Translations under genes and position numbers: made by a program
From: CAWCWK01 sp963842125
GTDB taxonomy: Bacteria; Pseudomonadota; Alphaproteobacteria; Rhizobiales; CAWCWK01
Assembly: GCA_963842125.1 (NCBI GenBank)
Contig: CAWJFE010000001.1
Span: 1-64,000 of the forward strand
Direction: 5' to 3'
DNA: 64,000 nucleotides
In this document: positions 59,986 to 64,000 of the stretch, piece by piece
Layout of the letters: every line of letters starts with the position of its first letter
Position numbering within the stretch: position 1 is the stretch's first letter
Notes under the pieces: generated by a model
Database searches by the model: none
The model's input: the letters and a program-made list of their open reading frames with translations, nothing else
Told to the model about the DNA's origin: nothing

Positions 59986-60013
59986 CGGGGCCGGTGGTTC
60001 GCCACCGGCCCCG
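59986..60013 (+). terminator. Intercistronic hairpin with UUCG tetraloop
   Basis: CGGGGCCGGTGG-TTCG-CCACCGGCCCCG: a perfect 12-bp stem closed by the very stable UUCG loop, eight bases after the binding-protein stop, followed by TTCTCG. With the permease gene 58 bases on in the same direction, it probably acts as a partial terminator or as a 3'-end stabiliser of the upstream message. Confidence 0.8.
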
Positions 60014-60071
60014 TTCTCGTCGGTCGGTCCCTTGAGGTCCGTCCGCGCTTTAGATCGAACAGGTTGCCGCC

Positions 60072-60980
60072 ATGGAAAGTCTCTGCAGCGCCCTTCCCCG
60101 CATCCTTTGCGACTTCCCCTCGATGGGGCGCACCGACCTGCGCGGCTTCAAGAAGTTCATCGATGACGGGTTCGACAGCTTCGCCTCGACCTACGGCCAG
60201 AGCATCGACGACGCCTTTCTCTGGCTTCAGACCTTCCTCAACTGGTGGGAGGACCTGCTGATCGAGACGCCCTGGCCGATCCCGCTCCTCCTCATCGTCG
60301 CGATGGTCTGGTTCGGCTCGCGCTCCAAGGGCATCACCTTTGGCACCCTCGTCGCGCTCATGGCGATCGGCTATTTCGGCCTCTGGGAAGACATGATGCT
60401 GACGATCGCGATCGTCGTGGTCTCGACGCTCATCGCCATCGTTCTCGGCATCCCGATCGGCATCTTGATGTCGCGCTCCGACCGGGTGCAGCGCATCGTG
60501 ACGCCGATCCTCGACGTCATGCAGACCATGCCGTCCTTCGTCTATCTCATCCCCGTCGTCGTCATCTTCGGGATCGGCAAGGTACCGGGCCTGATCGCCA
60601 TCGTGATCTACGGCATCCCGCCGATCATCCGGCTGACCAACCTCGGTGTGCGCCTCGTCGACAAGGACGTGCTGGAGGCGGCGGACGCCTTCGGATCCTC
60701 TTCGCGGCAGCGTCTGACGGGCGTGCAGATCCCGCTCGCGCTGCCCACCATCATGGCGGGCGTGAACCAGACCATCATGATGTGCCTCGCCATGGTCGTC
60801 ATCGCCTCGCTCATCGGCGTGGGCGGTCTCGGCAAGAACGTGCTGCAGGCCATCAACACGCAGCAGGTCGCGCAAGGGCTGATGAACGGCTTCGCCCTCG
60901 TCGCCATCGCCATCATCTTCGACCGCGCGAGCCAGGCCTATGGCGAACGCATCCAGGCTCACCGCGAGGTCGGGCACTGA
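60072..60980 (+). CDS. Glycine betaine/proline-type ABC permease (ProW/OpuAB)
   Basis: 302 residues, ATG 60072. An extended cytoplasmic N-terminus precedes membrane segments (PIPLLLIVAMVWFGSRSKG..., LTIAIVVVSTLIAIVLGIPIGI), with the permease loop EAADAFGSSSRQRLTGVQIPLALPTIMAGVNQ that contacts the ATPase. Forms the translocation channel for the binding protein upstream. Confidence 0.93.
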   Translation: MESLCSALPRILCDFPSMGRTDLRGFKKFIDDGFDSFASTYGQSIDDAFLWLQTFLNWWEDLLIETPWPIPLLLIVAMVWFGSRSKGITFGTLVALMAIGYFGLWEDMMLTIAIVVVSTLIAIVLGIPIGILMSRSDRVQRIVTPILDVMQTMPSFVYLIPVVVIFGIGKVPGLIAIVIYGIPPIIRLTNLGVRLVDKDVLEAADAFGSSSRQRLTGVQIPLALPTIMAGVNQTIMMCLAMVVIASLIGVGGLGKNVLQAINTQQVAQGLMNGFALVAIAIIFDRASQAYGERIQAHREVGH

Positions 60981-61059
60981 CAAAGAGCTGCGCAACCCTG
61001 AGGTCGCCAAGAGATCAGCTTTGCGGATCGCGCCGCGCTCCGCCAAAAACGAGAAACCG

Positions 61060-62343
61060 ATGCCGCAAATCGAAGTCCGAAACGTCACGAAAATCTTCGG
61101 CACCAATCCGAAGGGCGTATTGTCCAAGGTGAAGGCCGGCATGGGCAAGGACCAGCTGCTGGCCGAGACCGGCCACACGCTCGGCCTCCACGACGTCTCG
61201 CTCGACATCCAGCAGGGCGAGATCTTCGTGATCATGGGCCTGTCGGGTTCGGGCAAGTCGACGCTCATCCGACATTTCAACCGGCTGATCGATCCGACCG
61301 ACGGCGAGATCCTGGTCGACGGCGAGGACGTTCTGAAGCTCGACCACAAGGGGCTGATGAACTTCCGCCGCACGAAGATGAGCATGGTCTTCCAGCGCTT
61401 CGGCCTGATGCCGCACCGCACCGTCATAGAGAATGTCGGCTACGGGCTCGACATTCAGGGGATCGACAAGGCGAAGGTGCGCTCCGAGGCGATCCGCTGG
61501 ATCGAGCTCGTGGGGCTCAAGGGCTATGAGGACCAGTATCCGAGCCAGCTTTCGGGCGGCATGCAACAGCGCGTCGGGCTGGCCCGCGCCTTGTGCACCG
61601 ACCCCGAGATCCTTCTCATGGACGAGGCCTTCTCGGCGCTCGATCCCCTGATCCGCAGCCAGATGCAGGACCAGTTGATCGACCTTCAGAAGGACCTCAA
61701 CAAGACGATCGTCTTCATCACGCACGATCTCGACGAGGCGCTGAGGATCGGCGACCGGATCGCGATCCTCAAGGACGGCGTCCTCTCCCAGGTCGGCACG
61801 CCGGCCGAGATCCTGCTCCATCCCGCCGACGACTATGTCCGCGCCTTCGTTCGAGACGTGAACCGAGCGCGCGTTCTCACCGTCGACGAGATCATGAAGC
61901 CGCCGGCCCTCCGCCTCTCCAAGGAGAAGCTCGACGAGGCGCTCAGACAGATGCAGGTGACGGGCGCGGAATACGGCTACGTGACGTCTGACGGGGACTA
62001 TCACGGCGTCGTCACGGCGGAAGCCGTCGAGGACGCGATCGAGGGCCCGAGCGATCCGACGCTGATCGAGCTCGCCGAGCCCGTCGAGACGCTGGAGATG
62101 ACGGCATCGCTCGAAGAAGCGCTGCCCAACGCCCTCACCACCGACTACGATGTGCCCGTCGTCAGCGGCGACGGCGAGCTCTTGGGCGTCGTCTCGCGCA
62201 AATCGATGAGCGCGGTGCTCGGTGACGGACCGAGCGCGGATGAAGAGCCGGAGGCAGAGAGCCTGGTGCCCTCTGGCGCGATCATCGCCGAGACCGGCGT
62301 GGCGGCGGACGGGCCAACGCGCCCGACCAACGGCCACGCCTGA
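61060..62343 (+). CDS. Glycine betaine/proline-type ABC ATPase with CBS region (ProV/OpuAA)
   Basis: 427 residues from ATG 61060. Walker A MGLSGSGKSTLIRHFNRL, signature QLSGGMQQRVGLARAL, Walker B ILLMDEAFSALDPL, switch His in FITHDLDEAL. The last 130 residues form a CBS-type region (EIMKPPALRLSKEKLDEALR, DGDYHGVVTAEAVEDAI, VPVVSGDGELLGVVSRKSM), which in OpuA-type importers senses ionic strength or nucleotides. A disordered tail ends the chain. Confidence 0.94.
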   Translation: MPQIEVRNVTKIFGTNPKGVLSKVKAGMGKDQLLAETGHTLGLHDVSLDIQQGEIFVIMGLSGSGKSTLIRHFNRLIDPTDGEILVDGEDVLKLDHKGLMNFRRTKMSMVFQRFGLMPHRTVIENVGYGLDIQGIDKAKVRSEAIRWIELVGLKGYEDQYPSQLSGGMQQRVGLARALCTDPEILLMDEAFSALDPLIRSQMQDQLIDLQKDLNKTIVFITHDLDEALRIGDRIAILKDGVLSQVGTPAEILLHPADDYVRAFVRDVNRARVLTVDEIMKPPALRLSKEKLDEALRQMQVTGAEYGYVTSDGDYHGVVTAEAVEDAIEGPSDPTLIELAEPVETLEMTASLEEALPNALTTDYDVPVVSGDGELLGVVSRKSMSAVLGDGPSADEEPEAESLVPSGAIIAETGVAADGPTRPTNGHA

Positions 62344-62363
62344 CGCCACACCGCCCGTCGTCA

Positions 62364-64000
62364 GTGCCCGCGCCGGCCTTCCTCGACCCTACGGGCCTCG
62401 ACGCGGCCGACTGGCGTGCGCGTTTTCGCTGGTCGCTGCCGACGAGACTCAACCTTGCCGACCAGATCTGCACGGCCATCGCGCGCCGGACGCCGGATCG
62501 CATCGCGCTGCGCATCCTCCATCTAGGCTCCAAACCGGCCGACTGGAGCTACGGCGCGCTCGACGCGGCCTCGAACCGGCTCGCCAACATCTTCCTCGCC
62601 CACGGCATCGGGCGCGGCGACCGGGTCGCGATGCTGCTGCCACAAGGTGCGGAAGTCGTCATCGCGCATCTGGCGACCTACAAGATCGGCGCCATCGCGG
62701 TCCCGCTCGCCAATCTCTTCGGGCCGGACGCGATCGGCTACCGGATCTCTCATGCTGGCGTGGTAGGGCTCGTCACGCATACCGAGGGGTTGGCCAGGCT
62801 GGCGGCCTCGGGGGCTGCCGATGGACTCTTACTGGCCGTCACGGTCGACGGCGGACCGGCCGAATGCTGGGGCGATCTCCTGGCCAAAGCCTCCGATGCA
62901 CCCGTGATGGCCGACACCGGTCCACACGATCCGGCCCTCATGATCTATACGTCCGGCACGACCGGACAGCCCAAGGGCGCGCTTCACGGTCACCGTGTCC
63001 TCACCGGCCACCTGCCGGGTTTCCTCCACACGCACCGCGATTTCGGCGCGCCGCGCGACCGGTTCTGGACGCCGTCGGACTGGGCGTGGGCGGGCGGTCT
63101 CCTCAATGCCCTCTTCCCTGCGCTTGCCGGCGGCGTACCCGTCGTCGGCGGCGATCTCGGGCGGTTCGATCCGGAGCGGGCGCTCGTCCTTCTGGCGGAC
63201 GAGGAGATCCGAAACCTCTTCCTGCCGCCAACCGCGCTTCGGATGCTTCGCGATACCCCGTCGCGCGCCTTCAAGGGCATCCGGGTCCGCACGCTCGTCT
63301 CGGCCGGCGAGACGCTCGACGCAGCGACCCGGCGCTGGAGCGAGGCGGCGTTCGGCATTCCGGTCAACGAGGTCTACGGGCAGACGGAGGCCAATTACGT
63401 CGCCGCCTCGTCTGGCACCGACGCCCGTGAGGGTATGATCGGACGAGTAGTGCCCGGCCACACGGTCGCGATCCTCGGCGAGGATGGACGCAAGGTGTCG
63501 GCCGGTGAGACCGGCGAGATCGCCATTCGCTCCAACGATCCCGTCATGTTCCTCGGCTACTGGCGCGACGAGGCTGCGACCCGTGCCGCCTTCGCCGGCG
63601 GCGATCCGCACGCCGATTGGTCGGACGCCGGCCGCGTGGACGGCGCCTGGCTTCGGACGGGCGATCTCGGCATCATGGACGCCGACGGGTTCGTCGGCTT
63701 TCGCGGCCGGGCGGACGACGTGATCACGACGGCTGGCTACCGCGTCGGGCCGGCCGAGATCGAAGCCTGTCTCCTCGATCATCCGGCCGTCGCGCTCGTC
63801 GCCGTCGTCGGCGTGCCGGACGCGCTTCGAACCGAGCGCATCCGTGCCGTCATCGTGCCTACCCGGGGCACGATCGTGGACGAGGCGCTCGTCGCCGCCA
63901 TCCAGGCCCATGCCCGCCGGCGCCTCTCCAGCCATCAATATCCGCGCGAGATCGTCTTCGCCGACGCGCTACCGCTGACGACGAGCGGCAAGGTCATCCG
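62364..64000 (+). CDS. Acyl-CoA synthetase (AMP-binding), runs off right edge
   Basis: Starts at GTG 62364, 20 bases after the transporter; no closer ATG is in frame. At least 545 residues are inside the window. Adenylate-forming enzyme: YTSGTTGQPKGALHGHR (phosphate loop, about residues 194-210), TPSDWAWAGGLLNALFPAL, VNEVYGQTEANYVAAS, WLRTGDLGIMDADGFVGFRG, and the catalytic Lys in LTTSGKVI just before the edge, so only the last few dozen residues are missing. It belongs to the medium-chain/acetyl-type acyl-CoA synthetases; the acid substrate is not readable by eye. Confidence 0.93.
   Translation, partial: MPAPAFLDPTGLDAADWRARFRWSLPTRLNLADQICTAIARRTPDRIALRILHLGSKPADWSYGALDAASNRLANIFLAHGIGRGDRVAMLLPQGAEVVIAHLATYKIGAIAVPLANLFGPDAIGYRISHAGVVGLVTHTEGLARLAASGAADGLLLAVTVDGGPAECWGDLLAKASDAPVMADTGPHDPALMIYTSGTTGQPKGALHGHRVLTGHLPGFLHTHRDFGAPRDRFWTPSDWAWAGGLLNALFPALAGGVPVVGGDLGRFDPERALVLLADEEIRNLFLPPTALRMLRDTPSRAFKGIRVRTLVSAGETLDAATRRWSEAAFGIPVNEVYGQTEANYVAASSGTDAREGMIGRVVPGHTVAILGEDGRKVSAGETGEIAIRSNDPVMFLGYWRDEAATRAAFAGGDPHADWSDAGRVDGAWLRTGDLGIMDADGFVGFRGRADDVITTAGYRVGPAEIEACLLDHPAVALVAVVGVPDALRTERIRAVIVPTRGTIVDEALVAAIQAHARRRLSSHQYPREIVFADALPLTTSGKVI

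Overview
This window is one stretch of a high-GC chromosome whose gene content looks alphaproteobacterial, most likely Hyphomicrobiales (Rhizobiales) or a close relative. The pointers are the ureD-A-B-C-E-F-G order with DUF29, the hpnC/D/E squalene genes, CoxD/CoxE-type maturation genes, a Tm-1-like/TIM-barrel pair and many ATGA or TGATG gene overlaps. Genus cannot be fixed from the sequence alone.

Layout. (1) 1-6983 is an integrated accessory element, visibly more AT-rich in 1.9-3.6 kb. It ends in a large serine recombinase whose last codons run into the 3' end of a chromosomal tRNA-Arg(CCG) gene (6954-7030). It holds two frame-disrupted genes (a metallophosphoesterase and a PD-(D/E)XK-like protein), an unrecognised gene whose frame seems broken near its end, and a three-gene set resembling traK-traL-traM with 20-bp inverted repeat sites. 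(2) 7131-10076 is polA. (3) 10.3-35.0 kb is a long one-directional catabolic region: a branched-chain-type ABC importer (LivK, AraC regulator, LivH, LivM, LivG, and LivF fused to a Tm-1-like UPF0261 domain); a PEP-hydrolase-like TIM barrel; a flotillin/YqiK-like protein; two CoxG-like SRPBCC proteins; a molybdenum hydroxylase whose large subunit is split over two genes with a GFA-domain gene between them; CoxD and CoxE maturation factors; an SMP-30 lactonase fused to an isochorismatase-like domain; a TctCBA importer; and a histidinol-dehydrogenase-like enzyme. The substrate is unknown. (4) 35.3-45.6 kb is a complete-looking C30 (squalene-derived) carotenoid cluster: two CrtI/CrtN-type FAD enzymes, a DUF2141 protein, a frame-disrupted acyltransferase, a glycosyltransferase, a fused HpnC-HpnD squalene synthase, HpnE and an aldehyde dehydrogenase. 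This is a staphyloxanthin-like logic fed by the HpnCDE squalene route. (5) 45.6-52.0 kb is a urease operon with three extra small genes inside it. (6) 52.1-57.0 kb holds deoA, deoB, a phytanoyl-CoA-dioxygenase-like gene and a lytic transglycosylase. (7) 57.1-62.3 kb holds an SGNH-like protein lacking its serine and a glycine-betaine/proline-type ABC importer with a long leader and an intercistronic hairpin. (8) An acyl-CoA synthetase runs off the right edge.

The most unusual biology is the split Mo-hydroxylase/GFA arrangement within a large transport-plus-oxidation gene cluster, the fused squalene synthase in the pigment cluster, and the repeat sites in the integrated element. Nearly all long antisense ORFs are shadows caused by high GC.
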